A DNA stretch of 64,000 nucleotides from an uncultured Clostridia bacterium. Its GTDB lineage: Bacteria > Bacillota > Clostridia > Oscillospirales > CAG-272. A program made the position numbers and the translations under genes. Where the stretch lies: assembly GCA_944381115.1 (NCBI GenBank), contig CALWJV010000005.1:23816-87815 (forward strand). The letters run 5' to 3'. Shown here one piece after another: positions 27,440-35,982 of this stretch. How positions within the stretch are numbered: position 1 is the stretch's first letter; each line of letters begins with the position of its first letter. A model generated the notes under the pieces. It saw only the letters and a list, made by a program, of their open reading frames with translations. It was not told the origin of the DNA and made no database searches.

Positions 27440-28015
27440 ATGAATAAAAAAACATTGGCAAAAACAATAAGAGTTGTAACAATTCCTCCGCTTCTTGTAA
27501 CATCTCTTCTTATAATTTTATTTTTTGGTCGTCCCGACGTATACCGCGGTCTATTTGATCTTTTTTTTGCAATAACTTTTCTTGCTATTATTCCGACTCT
27601 CGCATACCCTCTCCAACCTATAATTCCAGGATTTAAAAACAAAGGAAGAAAAGGTCAGAGAACTCTTGCATTTATAACGAGCGGGATCGGTTATGTTGGC
27701 GGTATTTTATACGCGCTTATAAGCGGAGTAACTCAGGAACTTCTTCTTATTTTTGCAAGTTATTTTGTTTCGGTTATCGTTCTTACCGTCTTCAATACCC
27801 TGCTTAAACTCAGAGCGAGTGGTCACTCATGCGGTGTTGTCGGTCCGCTGATTTTTACAGTATATTTTTTAGGATGGAGTTGGCTTATACCTTGTATAAT
27901 TCTCGCATTTGCAGTTGCATGGTCATCGGTCTTCCTTAAACGTCACACTCCTAACGATATTTTCTTCGGTAGTATGTCCGCAACACTTGCGTTTATATTT
28001 TGCGTTTTGATTTAA
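27440..28015 (+). CDS. PAP2-like membrane protein
   Basis: This 191-residue protein has five to six hydrophobic segments. It carries parts of the PAP2 phosphatase signature: RASGHSCG (compare PSGH) and SVFLKRHTPNDIFFGS (compare SRxxxxxHxxxD). The first KxxxxxxRP motif is only weakly represented, so catalytic activity is uncertain. PAP2 relatives remove phosphate from lipid phosphates such as undecaprenyl pyrophosphate. ATG 27440 is preceded by AAAGG. It lies about 80 bases after degV and may be co-transcribed; a bidirectional terminator follows. Confidence 0.7.
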   Translation: MNKKTLAKTIRVVTIPPLLVTSLLIILFFGRPDVYRGLFDLFFAITFLAIIPTLAYPLQPIIPGFKNKGRKGQRTLAFITSGIGYVGGILYALISGVTQELLLIFASYFVSVIVLTVFNTLLKLRASGHSCGVVGPLIFTVYFLGWSWLIPCIILAFAVAWSSVFLKRHTPNDIFFGSMSATLAFIFCVLI

Positions 28016-28049
28016 ATTTACGTTTTTAATTACAAAATTTTTATGAAAT

Positions 28050-28081
28050 AAAAAAGAAGCGGTCGTTATCGCTTCTTTTTT
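28050..28081. terminator. Bidirectional terminator between convergent genes
   Basis: AAAAAAGAAGCG (28050-28061) pairs perfectly with CGCTTCTTTTTT (28070-28081). A- and T-runs on the two sides suit both the plus-strand PAP2-like gene and the minus-strand regulator ending at 28080. Confidence 0.9.
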
Positions 28082-28688
28082 ATTTGCCTGATTTTTTCCT
28101 TTTACATACGTTAGGTAATTTAAGGAAAAATGAAAGCAATATTATTACTTCGATCGGTATACCGAGAAAAAGTAGTTGCCAATATATCCTGCCAAAATCC
28201 AGAAAAACAAAAAATATCGTAAATAAAATACTCTGCACAAACGCAGAAACAAATATTATATTATATTTTCTTTTTCCCCATAATGTGTTCATTACAGTGA
28301 TCACAAGGAAAGATATCATTGCAGCATACTGAAACATAATCGGGTAAAAAATACCTGATAAAGACAAGATTATATACGCCAATGATGCAACAGTGAAGAT
28401 CCCGACTACCGTAATAAGCGCAACGATCAACCTGCTGGTCTTCTTTTTTACCGGAACCGGAAGCGATTCGTCTGCTCCGTGATATGTGAGGATATAGTCG
28501 ACGCTTACTCCGAAAAGTTTACTCATTTGCAAAAGTACATACGCATCAGGGATCGCTTCGCCTCTCTCCCATTTGGAAACGGCTTTATCTGAGTAACTGA
28601 GTTCTTGACCAAGTTCAAATTGAGTCATTTTTCTGTCTGTTCTCAACCTGGATATGTTTTCCGATACTATATTTTTCAGTTCCTGCAC
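28080..28688 (-). CDS. XRE-family helix-turn-helix regulator with membrane domain
   Basis: This 202-residue protein has an N-terminal Cro/C1-type HTH (about 5-60: TQFELGQELSYSDKAVSKWERGEAIPDA), a short linker, and four hydrophobic segments (about 85-107, 112-130, 140-160 and 168-190) ending in a basic tail. Membrane-tethered XRE regulators of this form are common in clostridia and may sense membrane or envelope state; the targets are unknown. The start is GTG with GGGAGG 9 bases upstream. It ends inside the terminator shared with the PAP2-like gene. Confidence 0.85.
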   Translation of the reverse strand: MQELKNIVSENISRLRTDRKMTQFELGQELSYSDKAVSKWERGEAIPDAYVLLQMSKLFGVSVDYILTYHGADESLPVPVKKKTSRLIVALITVVGIFTVASLAYIILSLSGIFYPIMFQYAAMISFLVITVMNTLWGKRKYNIIFVSAFVQSILFTIFFVFLDFGRIYWQLLFLGIPIEVIILLSFFLKLPNVCKRKKSGK

Positions 28689-28797
28689 CGTGCCGTTCCT
28701 CCCTTTAAAAATTTACAACCCATTTATTATTATATAATTTCCGAATTAATTTTTAAATAACATTTTTTAAATATTTTTCAATACTTTTCGCGTTTTA

Positions 28798-28835
28798 ATA
28801 AAAAAAACCCCGAAATTTGTACTATTTCGGGGTTT
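28798..28835 (-). terminator. Terminator after the TrpB-like gene
   Basis: In minus-strand RNA AAACCCCGAAAT (28835-28824) pairs with ATTTCGGGGTTT (28816-28805), followed by a run of T. Confidence 0.93.
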
Positions 28836-28843
28836 ATATTTTT

Positions 28844-30214
28844 TCAAAGTTTTACATCAGGAATAGTTGCAAATCCCTTTTCAAGAACCTCATCGGTCGG
28901 AATATAGTCAGACATGTTTCCGTCATTAAAACTCTTGTACGCTGTCATATCAAAGTAACCTGTTCCGGTAAGACCGAAGAGTATCGTCTTATCTTCTCCT
29001 GTCTCCCTGCATTTTACTGCCTCATCAATTGCTATCTTTATTGCGTGGCTACTTTCCGGCGCCGGAAGTATTCCTTCACAACGCGCAAACTCCGTTGCCG
29101 CAGCAAAAACATCTGTCTGAATAACAGAACACGCTTCCATAAGGCCGTCTGCATAAAGTTGAGAAAGTGTACTGCTCATACCATGATAACGTAATCCTCC
29201 TGCGTGCCCCGGGGCAGGCATAAATCCGCTTCCGAGCGTGTACATTTTGGCAAGCGGACATACCATACCCGTATCGCAGTAATCATATGCAAATTTTCCT
29301 CTTGTAAAACTCGGGCAAGATGCAGGCTCAGCTGCTATTATTTGGTAGTCGGCATTTCCCTTTATCATCTCTCCTACAAAAGGAGAAATAAGCCCTCCGA
29401 GGTTGGATCCCCCGCCTGCGCACCCGATGATTATATCAGGCTTTACTCCGTATTTGTCAAGTGCGATCTTGCTTTCAAGCCCGATTATGCTTTGATGAAG
29501 CATTACCTGGTTCAGAACGCTTCCGAGTACATAGCGGTATCCATTATGTGACGTTGCAGCCTCAACCGCCTCTGAGATCGCGCAACCGAGAGAACCGTCT
29601 GTACCGGGAAACTCTTTTAATATCTTGCGTCCGACCTCCGTCGTGTCAGACGGTGAGGGCGTGACCTGCGCTCCGTAAGTTCTCATTACCTCGCGTCGGA
29701 ACGGCTTCTGCTCATATGAACATTTTACCATATAAACATGGCATTCAAGCCCAAAATATGCACATGCCATTGAAAGCGCAGTTCCCCATTGTCCGGCTCC
29801 TGTTTCTGTTGTGACTCCTTTAAGTCCCTGCTTCTTGGCATAATACGCCTGTGCTATTGCAGAGTTAAGTTTATGGCTTCCAGACGTATTGTTTCCTTCA
29901 AATTTATAGTAAATTTTGGCCGGAGTCTTAAGTTTTTCTTCAAGGCAATATGCTCTGACAAGCGGAGACGGACGGTACATTTTATAAAAATTTCTTATTT
30001 CTTCGGGTATATCAATGTATGCCGTCGTGTCATCAAGTTCCTGTTGGATAAGTTCGTCACAGAATACCGGACGAAGATCTTCGTATCCCATAGGTTTCAA
30101 AGTTTTCGGATTTAAAAGAGGCGCCGGTTTGTTTTTCATATCGGCACGCACATTGTACCATTTTTTAGGCATCTCTTCTTCTGTAAGATAAATTTTGTAA
30201 GGTATTTTTTCCAT
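28844..30214 (-). CDS. TrpB2-type tryptophan synthase beta chain (TrpB-like PLP enzyme)
   Basis: This 456-residue PLP enzyme belongs to the TrpB2 subgroup (COG1350), longer than TrpB1 (about 400) and usually without a TrpA partner. The Schiff-base lysine is K115 in SGSHKLNSA. TETGAGQWG (about 138), the phosphate-binding GCAGGGSNLGG (about 265) and PAPESSHAI (about 395) follow. It probably makes tryptophan from indole and serine, or salvages indole. No trpA or other trp gene adjoins. A tryptophan T-box with its own promoter precedes it, so expression should rise when tRNA-Trp is uncharged. Confidence 0.94.
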   Translation of the reverse strand: MEKIPYKIYLTEEEMPKKWYNVRADMKNKPAPLLNPKTLKPMGYEDLRPVFCDELIQQELDDTTAYIDIPEEIRNFYKMYRPSPLVRAYCLEEKLKTPAKIYYKFEGNNTSGSHKLNSAIAQAYYAKKQGLKGVTTETGAGQWGTALSMACAYFGLECHVYMVKCSYEQKPFRREVMRTYGAQVTPSPSDTTEVGRKILKEFPGTDGSLGCAISEAVEAATSHNGYRYVLGSVLNQVMLHQSIIGLESKIALDKYGVKPDIIIGCAGGGSNLGGLISPFVGEMIKGNADYQIIAAEPASCPSFTRGKFAYDYCDTGMVCPLAKMYTLGSGFMPAPGHAGGLRYHGMSSTLSQLYADGLMEACSVIQTDVFAAATEFARCEGILPAPESSHAIKIAIDEAVKCRETGEDKTILFGLTGTGYFDMTAYKSFNDGNMSDYIPTDEVLEKGFATIPDVKL

Positions 30215-30384
30215 GGCTTTTGACCATCCTTTCCCGGCTTTGTAATTTGCCGATATAATGCCTTCTACAGGCTCTTTTTTCTTTCGTGGGCTACGGAAAA
30301 ATTTGTTATGCCCTTAAAATTTTTAAAAACTTATATTTTTTGGCTTTAGGCATGTTACCAAAGAAGTTTTTATAAAATTTTAAA

Positions 30385-30669
30385 ACAAAAAATCCTGTCC
30401 CACAGTAAAACTGCCGGGACAGGACTGTAAATATCCTGCGGTGCCACCCATGCTTGACGCTTTTTGCGCCCTCTCTGCGTATGCTTCACATACCGGTTTT
30501 GTTTACGGAGTCCCTACTCCGTCTTACCTACTCAATTCCACTGATTTTCCTGTTTTCTTTCGGCTCGCCCTCAGAAGCCCATTCACGAATCGTTTCCGTA
30601 CCGTAATCCCACCGCCTACGGCTCTCTGTAACAGTTGCAAATCGCTACTATTCTTCGTCATCGGTTTAC
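30385..30669 (-). ncRNA. T-box leader, tryptophan specifier
   Basis: On the minus strand the conserved T-box sequence TGGGTGGCACCGCAGG lies at 30450-30435. It is followed by a strong terminator stem built on TCCTGTCCC and GGGACAGGA (roughly 30430-30391) with six T. Upstream, stem I carries AGAGAGCC and GAATGGGCTTCTGAG, in which TGG (Trp) stands in the specifier position after GAA. The leader is about 285 bases and feeds the TrpB2 gene. The 508-bp gap between the TrpB2 gene and 30723 is filled by this element and its promoter. Confidence 0.93.
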
Positions 30670-30675
30670 GTTGCT

Positions 30676-30703
30676 ATTATATCACTTTTTTTTCATTTGT
30701 CAA
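30676..30703 (-). promoter_or_regulatory. Promoter of the T-box / TrpB2 transcript
   Basis: Exact TTGACA (30703-30698) and exact TATAAT (30681-30676) on the minus strand are spaced by 16 bases. Confidence 0.9.
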
Positions 30704-30722
30704 TAGATTTCAAAAAAAATTT

Positions 30723-31040
30723 TTATGCATTTCTCGTATAATGCGCTATTAAATTTCTTTCTTTTCCGGATAGCAAATCATACCCGGTTATTACAGCACC
30801 TCCGAGACTCATAAGTTCTGAAAAGTCCGTTTCATCAATATAACTCCTGAAAACATCGTGCTGTGAAGAAAAAACTATAAATTCCTTACCGCGCGTAAGC
30901 AACGCCCCTTCTCTGCCGACAATTATATCATCGCCGTCACCAAAACGTTCCATTACATATTTTATATGCATTCCGTGCAGTTTTTTTGCCATTTTACGCC
31001 GAAATTTTACCTCTTTGCTTATTTTCTCCAATCCGAACAT
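30723..31040 (-). CDS. Small conserved protein of unknown function downstream of hprK
   Basis: I do not recognise a named family. The 105-residue soluble protein begins MFGLEKISKEVKFRRKMAKKL, a basic amphipathic helix, then alternates strands (HIKYVMERFGDGDD, IIVGREGALLTRG, EFIVFSSQH) and ends LLSGKERNLIAHY. There is no signal peptide, membrane segment or Cys motif. It starts 79 bases after the hprK stop and is probably the last gene of the thiI-hprK transcript. The position suggests a small beta-rich accessory protein, but no role can be assigned. Confidence 0.75.
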   Translation of the reverse strand: MFGLEKISKEVKFRRKMAKKLHGMHIKYVMERFGDGDDIIVGREGALLTRGKEFIVFSSQHDVFRSYIDETDFSELMSLGGAVITGYDLLSGKERNLIAHYTRNA

Positions 31041-31119
31041 CCTTTTACGATCCTTTCGTTTTCAGGTTATAAAGATGCTTTTATTCAGTTCTTTCCTCAA
31101 TGATTCTTTATTACGTATT

Positions 31120-32085
31120 TTATCCATCTGTTTCGTTATTTGCCTGCATAGCCTGCTCTGCCATCTTCATAAGTCTGTTATTAAATTCCTCTGCCGTATT
31201 GTAACCCATGGACTTTTGGCGGTGATTCATGGCAGCTATCTCAATAATTACAGCCAAGTTTCGTCCTGGACGTACTGGAATCAAAACAGTAGGAATTTCT
31301 ATTCCCATAATTTCGGTAAATTCCTGTTTAAGACCCATACGGTCATACATTCGTCCTTCTTCCCACGGTTCAAGTTTTATAATAAGTTCTATCTTCTCTG
31401 TCCCTTTTACAGAACCTATGCCGAAAAGACGACGGACATCAACTATACCTATTCCTCTGAGTTCAATATAATGGCGGATAAGTTCCGGAGAAGTTGCAAG
31501 CAATGTCTTTTCGCTTACCTTTCTTATCTCCACCGCATCGTCTGCAATAAGTCTGTGTCCTCTTTTTACAAGCTCGATCGCCGTTTCGCTTTTTCCTATT
31601 CCGGAATCACCCATAATTAATATACCTATACCGTAAACTTCAACCATAACACCGTGACGGGTAATCTGAGGAGCAGTTTTTTCACGCAGATAACTTATAA
31701 GTTGAGCCATGAACTCCGATGTGCGCAACTGAGTACCGAGAATCGGGACGCCGTAATCCTCAGCAAATCTGAAAAATTCTTCGAATGGCTTAAGTGAAGA
31801 GGAAAAAATTACACAAAGCGGCTTTGCAGCAAGAAATCTTTTTATATTCTCTTTTCGTGTCTCTTCGCTGAGTTCAGATACGTACGTGTGTTCTTCTCTT
31901 CCGATTATCTGTATTCTATGCGGCTGATAAAGTTCGGTAAATCCGGCAAGCGGAAGTCCAGGGCGTCCTACTTCTGATGTGTTAACGATCACATCGTTTT
32001 CTGTTATACAGAATATTTCAAGGTGAAATTGTTTTATAACATTAGAAAGATTTACACCTTTTTCTGACAATTCTTCCATTTCCAT
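31120..32085 (-). CDS. hprK: HPr kinase/phosphorylase
   Basis: HprK phosphorylates Ser46 of HPr and drives CcpA-dependent catabolite repression. The 321-residue protein has the P-loop GDSGIGKSETA (about 157), ADDAVEIRK (about 180), ELRGIGIVDVRRLFG (about 206) and the C-terminal signature IPVRPGRNLAVIIEIAA. The N-terminal domain (1-130) is typical. The length is normal. Other PTS genes are absent from the window. Confidence 0.97.
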   Translation of the reverse strand: MEMEELSEKGVNLSNVIKQFHLEIFCITENDVIVNTSEVGRPGLPLAGFTELYQPHRIQIIGREEHTYVSELSEETRKENIKRFLAAKPLCVIFSSSLKPFEEFFRFAEDYGVPILGTQLRTSEFMAQLISYLREKTAPQITRHGVMVEVYGIGILIMGDSGIGKSETAIELVKRGHRLIADDAVEIRKVSEKTLLATSPELIRHYIELRGIGIVDVRRLFGIGSVKGTEKIELIIKLEPWEEGRMYDRMGLKQEFTEIMGIEIPTVLIPVRPGRNLAVIIEIAAMNHRQKSMGYNTAEEFNNRLMKMAEQAMQANNETDG

Positions 32086-32221
32086 AATCCTGCCTTTTTT
32101 ATGTTATTGATATCTTATATTTTTTATCTTAAATTTTTATCTTTAATAGGTATTTTTAATTTTTTCAGTTTTTGCCAATTAAAAAACGGTTCTTTACGAC
32201 TCGTGCAAAAATATTTTCACC

Positions 32222-33403
32222 TCAGTCACCGTACATTTTCATTATTACAGCGTCTGCCATTTCAAAAGCCCTGTCTTCAAGTTCGGAAAGATCTGCCCTT
32301 GATTCCTGCTCCAAAACTTTTGAAAGTTCGGGACGTGTTTTAGGGTGCCTCGGTGTGAAGATTGTACAACAGTCTTCATATGGTAAAACAGAAGTTTCAA
32401 ACGTATTTATCTTTCTTGCAGTTTCGATTATCTCTTCTTTATCAAGTCCTATACACGGGCGGAAAACAAGCATTCCAGCCGCCGGGTCCGTAACTCCCAT
32501 CGCAAGCATTGTCTGAGAAGCGACCTGACCAAGACTTTCTCCCGTTACAAGCGCGTCACAGTAGCGAGACCTTGCTATCCTTGCCGAAATACGCATCATA
32601 CATCTGCGGAGCAAAAGCGTAAAATATTCTTCATCAACTGTATTTCTCAGCCTCTCCTGAATCTCGGTCACAGAAACACAATTTACTCTTATAGGTCCGC
32701 AGTAATCGCTCATAATTCTTGCAAGTTCAAGGACTTTTTCTTTTGCAGCTTCAGATGTATAAGGAAAACTTTCAAAATGTACAGCTTCTATTTTCGCGCC
32801 GCGTTTTGCCATCATGTATCCGGCAACCGGGCTGTCTATTCCCCCGGAAAGCAGGAGCATTGCCCTGCCGGCAGATCCTACCGGCATTCCTCCTGCTGCT
32901 TTTGATGCGTCAGCGTGGACAAAGGCATACTTTTCACGAACTTCAACAGTTACGGTAACATCTGGGTTTTCAAGGCTGACTTTAATATTCGGAATGCATT
33001 CAAGTACAGCCCTTCCTGCCGCTGCCGCTATCTCCGGAGATGTCAGCGGAAAACGTTTATCTGCTCTTTTTGCGGTCGCCTTAAACGTTTTTTTCGATTC
33101 CAAAAAACGCGGAATGTATTCCTTTAATGTACTTATTATGTTATCCATATCTTTTTCTGTACGGGCTGCTCTGCAAACGGTCGCAATACCAAAAATCTTA
33201 CAAAGTTCTGAAAAGACCGCCTCACTGTTGATACCGTCATCATTTGGCACAACGTATATAGTGGACTGTGCTCTGGTAACGGTAAAACTTCCGTATCTTG
33301 AAATGCGACCTTTTATTTCCTTTGACAGAGTGCTTTCAAAGTGGCTTTTGTTAAGCCCCTTCAACGCTATTTCTCCGTATTTACACAAAAATATTTCCTT
33401 CAT
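32222..33403 (-). CDS. thiI: tRNA 4-thiouridine synthetase ThiI (rhodanese-less form)
   Basis: ThiI transfers sulfur to U8 of tRNA and in many bacteria also to thiazole biosynthesis. The protein has an N-terminal ferredoxin-like plus THUMP region (about 1-165) and a PP-loop domain with LLSGGIDSPVAGYMMAKRG (about 178-196). It ends after the PYEDCCTIFTPRHPKTRP motif and lacks the C-terminal rhodanese domain of E. coli, as is usual in Firmicutes. I start at ATG 33403 to match the family N-terminus (MKEIFLCKYGEIALKG). An in-frame TTG at 33412 has a better-spaced SD (AAAGG, 8 bases), and a GTG lies at 33421. Confidence 0.95.
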   Translation of the reverse strand: MKEIFLCKYGEIALKGLNKSHFESTLSKEIKGRISRYGSFTVTRAQSTIYVVPNDDGINSEAVFSELCKIFGIATVCRAARTEKDMDNIISTLKEYIPRFLESKKTFKATAKRADKRFPLTSPEIAAAAGRAVLECIPNIKVSLENPDVTVTVEVREKYAFVHADASKAAGGMPVGSAGRAMLLLSGGIDSPVAGYMMAKRGAKIEAVHFESFPYTSEAAKEKVLELARIMSDYCGPIRVNCVSVTEIQERLRNTVDEEYFTLLLRRCMMRISARIARSRYCDALVTGESLGQVASQTMLAMGVTDPAAGMLVFRPCIGLDKEEIIETARKINTFETSVLPYEDCCTIFTPRHPKTRPELSKVLEQESRADLSELEDRAFEMADAVIMKMYGD

Positions 33404-33447
33404 TTCAATCAAAAACCGCACCTTTCGAAGCCAAAATCTCTTCTATA

Positions 33448-33476
33448 ATTATATCGCATAACCTTTTCCTTGTCAA
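33448..33476 (-). promoter_or_regulatory. Promoter of thiI
   Basis: On the minus strand exact TTGACA (33476-33471) and TATAAT (33453-33448) are spaced by 17 bases. Confidence 0.85.
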
Positions 33477-33598
33477 GTAGCGATTTAAAATAAAAACATA
33501 ATACAAAATGCCTTTCAAAATGACCTGCAGTTTTAAAAACGTATTTTATGTTATTTTCAGTTTATTTTTGCAAAAAATAATTTTTTTTTAAAAAACTA

Positions 33599-33627
33599 TT
33601 GCAATTTATTAAAAATAATGCTATAAT
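33599..33627 (+). promoter_or_regulatory. Promoter of the membrane protein gene at 33682
   Basis: TTGCAA (33599-33604) and TATAAT (33622-33627) have a 17-base spacer. Confidence 0.75.
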
Positions 33628-33681
33628 GTTAGCAGCATGTATTATTTTTTTATTTATTTAAGAAAGGCTTGGTACAAACTT

Positions 33682-34848
33682 ATGAACAAAGTAAAACGTT
33701 TGTTTTCCGCCGCATTTGCGCTGATGTCGCTGTTTGCTGTGACCCTTCTCGGCGCTTGTGCAAAAAATACCACAATTTCCGTAATACTGAAAAGCAATGA
33801 TACCAATGTCGGGGCTATAATAACCATAATTATTGCTGTTTTAGTTGTATTGGCATTTGTAGCACTTATTTTGCTTAAATTTAAAAAGAAAAAATCCTCT
33901 GAAGAAGAGGCTGAAGAAAGCGAAATTATGACGCAGGATCCCAATGCCGTTTCCGAATACATATCTGACGAAGAAAGAGAAGCCATGCGGAAGGCCGCAG
34001 AAGAAGAAAAAGCAGCACAAGAAGAAACGCCGGCCGAAAAAGCCCAAGACGAAGGAGAAAAATCTCCTGAAGAGACTCCTGCCGAAGAAAAGGTAGCGGA
34101 AGAGCCTGAAAAAGAAGTTGTTGAAGAAGTCGCTGAAATAACCTCAGAAGATAAAGCAGATATTACCAAAGCAGAAAGAGAAGCCGAATCCCTCGGGTAT
34201 ACACTTGACGAAAACGGATTCCCAATTGTGCCTGAAGGAATGGTCGTTCGCTATAAATGGAGTTTCCTCGGTCGTCTTATACAGTCCGATGACGAACTTA
34301 AGTACCGTTATATGCTTTTGCGCCGTAAACTTCTTTCTTACAAGAAGGTCCGTTCAAATGTAAGTTGGAACTTTGACAGTTACTTCATCGGAAGAAATCC
34401 CATAGTAAAACTTAAAGTAAGAGGAAAGACCCTTGTTGCTTATTTCCCGTTTGACCCCAAAGAGATGGAAGGATCCAAATATATAGGTGAAGACGTCTCC
34501 GATATTTCAAGATATAAAGCAGTTCCATTTGCTTACCGTATCAATGGTATGAGAAAATTAAAATATGCTATGGAACTTATAGAAAGACAGCTTGTCGGAG
34601 TAAAATCAAAAGAACCGGAAGCCGTTGATGAATCCCGTATCGGAGAAATTATTCCGTATGAAAGTTTCAGAAAACTTTTCTTAAAAGGATATATCAGAAT
34701 CGGCGGTGTTATTGAAGTCGGGGCAAGAGCATCTTCTCAGGACGACGATGACGACGATATAGAAGTAGATGAAAACGAAAACGATGCAGAAGTCGCTCCT
34801 TCTGAACTCAAAGAAGAGTTCAACTTTAATCCCAAGCCTCAGTCGTAA
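33682..34848 (+). CDS. Membrane-anchored protein with acidic linker and conserved C-terminal domain
   Basis: The ATG at 33682 gives 388 residues. The N-terminus is a signal sequence ending in a lipobox-like LLGAC (about 28). After about 18 residues comes a second hydrophobic segment (about 44-68: IITIIIAVLVVLAFVALILLK) and a KFKKKK stop-transfer. Next is a low-complexity Glu/Ala/Lys/Pro linker (about 72-170). The C-terminal domain (about 185-340) contains YKWSFLGRLIQSDDELKYRY, LLSYKKVRSN, VKLKVRGKTLVAYFPFD and RKLKYAMELIERQL. I recall this domain from other clostridial proteins of unknown function but cannot name it. By charge it should be cytoplasmic. The tail is Asp/Glu-rich. A promoter and terminator make this a single-gene unit. 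Confidence 0.8.
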   Translation: MNKVKRLFSAAFALMSLFAVTLLGACAKNTTISVILKSNDTNVGAIITIIIAVLVVLAFVALILLKFKKKKSSEEEAEESEIMTQDPNAVSEYISDEEREAMRKAAEEEKAAQEETPAEKAQDEGEKSPEETPAEEKVAEEPEKEVVEEVAEITSEDKADITKAEREAESLGYTLDENGFPIVPEGMVVRYKWSFLGRLIQSDDELKYRYMLLRRKLLSYKKVRSNVSWNFDSYFIGRNPIVKLKVRGKTLVAYFPFDPKEMEGSKYIGEDVSDISRYKAVPFAYRINGMRKLKYAMELIERQLVGVKSKEPEAVDESRIGEIIPYESFRKLFLKGYIRIGGVIEVGARASSQDDDDDDIEVDENENDAEVAPSELKEEFNFNPKPQS

Positions 34849-34857
34849 TAAAAAACT

Positions 34858-34889
34858 AACCCGAGACAAAGGAATTTTGCCTCGGGTTT
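34858..34889 (+). terminator. Terminator after the 33682 gene
   Basis: AACCCGAG-A-CAAA (34858-34870) pairs with TTTG-C-CTCGGGTT (34876-34888) around a single A-C mismatch; TTTC follows. Confidence 0.85.
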
Positions 34890-34920
34890 CTGCAGATAAC
34901 AGCATAGTATGCTGTATTTG

Positions 34921-34954
34921 CTCTTTGTATATTATAACTCTTTGTATACTATAA
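34921..34954. repeat. 17-nt tandem direct repeat in the 34.9 kb intergenic region
   Basis: CTCTTTGTATATTATAA (34921-34937) is followed immediately by CTCTTTGTATACTATAA (34938-34954), one mismatch. Both units contain promoter-like TTTGTAT and TATAA elements upstream of the isomerase gene at 35078. Confidence 0.6.
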
Positions 34955-35077
34955 ATCACAAGGCCGGACAAGTTACCCTTTCTGTTTGTTAAATCATTAC
35001 TTACCGTTTTGTGAGTCACAGATACGGTAAAACAACGGCTTAAAATAAATATTAATAAAATGAAGGAGAAAAGTAAT

Positions 35078-35797
35078 ATGACAAATTACGGACTTCAACT
35101 TTACAGTATCAGAGACATCACCGAAAATGACCTTAAAGGATCACTTAAAAAAGTAGCGGAACTCGGATACAAAAAAATGGAATTCGCTGGATTTTTCGGA
35201 AACAGCGCAGAATCGGTAAAAAACTGGCTTGATGAATACCATCTTACAGTTTCCGGAACGCATACCGGGCTTTCCGCACTTGACAACGACTTTGAAGAAA
35301 CGGTAAAATATCATAAAACCATTGGTTGTTATGACCTCATTGTTCCGAGTGCTCCGATCGCAACAAAGGTGGAAGTAGATACTCTTGTCGATAAAATGAA
35401 TAAATATGATGAGTTGCTTAAAAAAGAAGGTATTCGACTTCATTACCACAACCATCATCGTGAATTTATGCCGAACAATGACGGAATTATTGCGAATGAA
35501 GAACTTTTAAATAGAACAAATATTCTTTTTGAAATTGATACATACTGGGCATATGTTGCAAAAATAAATCCAATAGAAGTTCTTGACAGATACGGAAAAA
35601 GAGTTAAGTTTATACATTTAAAAGACGGTTTTGCCGACGGCAAAGGTACTTCTCTCGGTCAGGGAACGGCTCCCGTAAAAGCTGTTCTGAAAAAGGCTCT
35701 TATTGAAGGATATGGAATAATCGTTGAAAGCGAAAGCCTGGATCCTACGGGTATTGAAGAAGTCAGCAGATGTATGGACTTCCTTAAACAGCAATAA
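35078..35797 (+). CDS. Sugar phosphate isomerase/epimerase (paralogue of 3137)
   Basis: This 239-residue xylose-isomerase-like TIM-barrel protein shares with the 3137 protein the opening YGLQLYSIRDI, GYKKMEFAGFFG, the metal-site LHYHNHHREF, FEIDTYWAYVA, KFIHLKDGF, and the final VESESLDP. It is about 35 residues shorter, mainly in the C-terminal third. The substrate is unknown. The ATG at 35078 is chosen because AAGGAG lies 9 bases upstream; an ATG at 35060 has no SD. It is monocistronic, ending at a strong terminator. Confidence 0.88.
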   Translation: MTNYGLQLYSIRDITENDLKGSLKKVAELGYKKMEFAGFFGNSAESVKNWLDEYHLTVSGTHTGLSALDNDFEETVKYHKTIGCYDLIVPSAPIATKVEVDTLVDKMNKYDELLKKEGIRLHYHNHHREFMPNNDGIIANEELLNRTNILFEIDTYWAYVAKINPIEVLDRYGKRVKFIHLKDGFADGKGTSLGQGTAPVKAVLKKALIEGYGIIVESESLDPTGIEEVSRCMDFLKQQ

Positions 35798-35857
35798 ACA
35801 GGAGTGAAATACCGTATATTTTACATCTTTTTCTTATTAAAGTTTAACTATATCAAA

Positions 35858-35886
35858 ATCCTGCCGCAGAAAGCGGCAGGATTTTT
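35858..35886 (+). terminator. Terminator after the second isomerase
   Basis: ATCCTGCCGC and GCGGCAGGAT form a perfect 10-bp stem with a 5-base loop (AGAAA), followed by a run of T. Confidence 0.95.
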
Positions 35887-35982
35887 TCCGAAATTTTGTA
35901 TTTTTACTGATAAACCATCAAGAGGTCTCAAATGATCACGGTGATCTTCCAAATTTTTCTTTCAAACAAATTACCTGAAACT

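Noticed and set aside
34733..34800. Asp/Glu-rich repeat codons near the end of the 33682 gene as a microsatellite or CRISPR-like repeat
   Set aside because: It is an in-frame acidic low-complexity tail with no spaced repeats.
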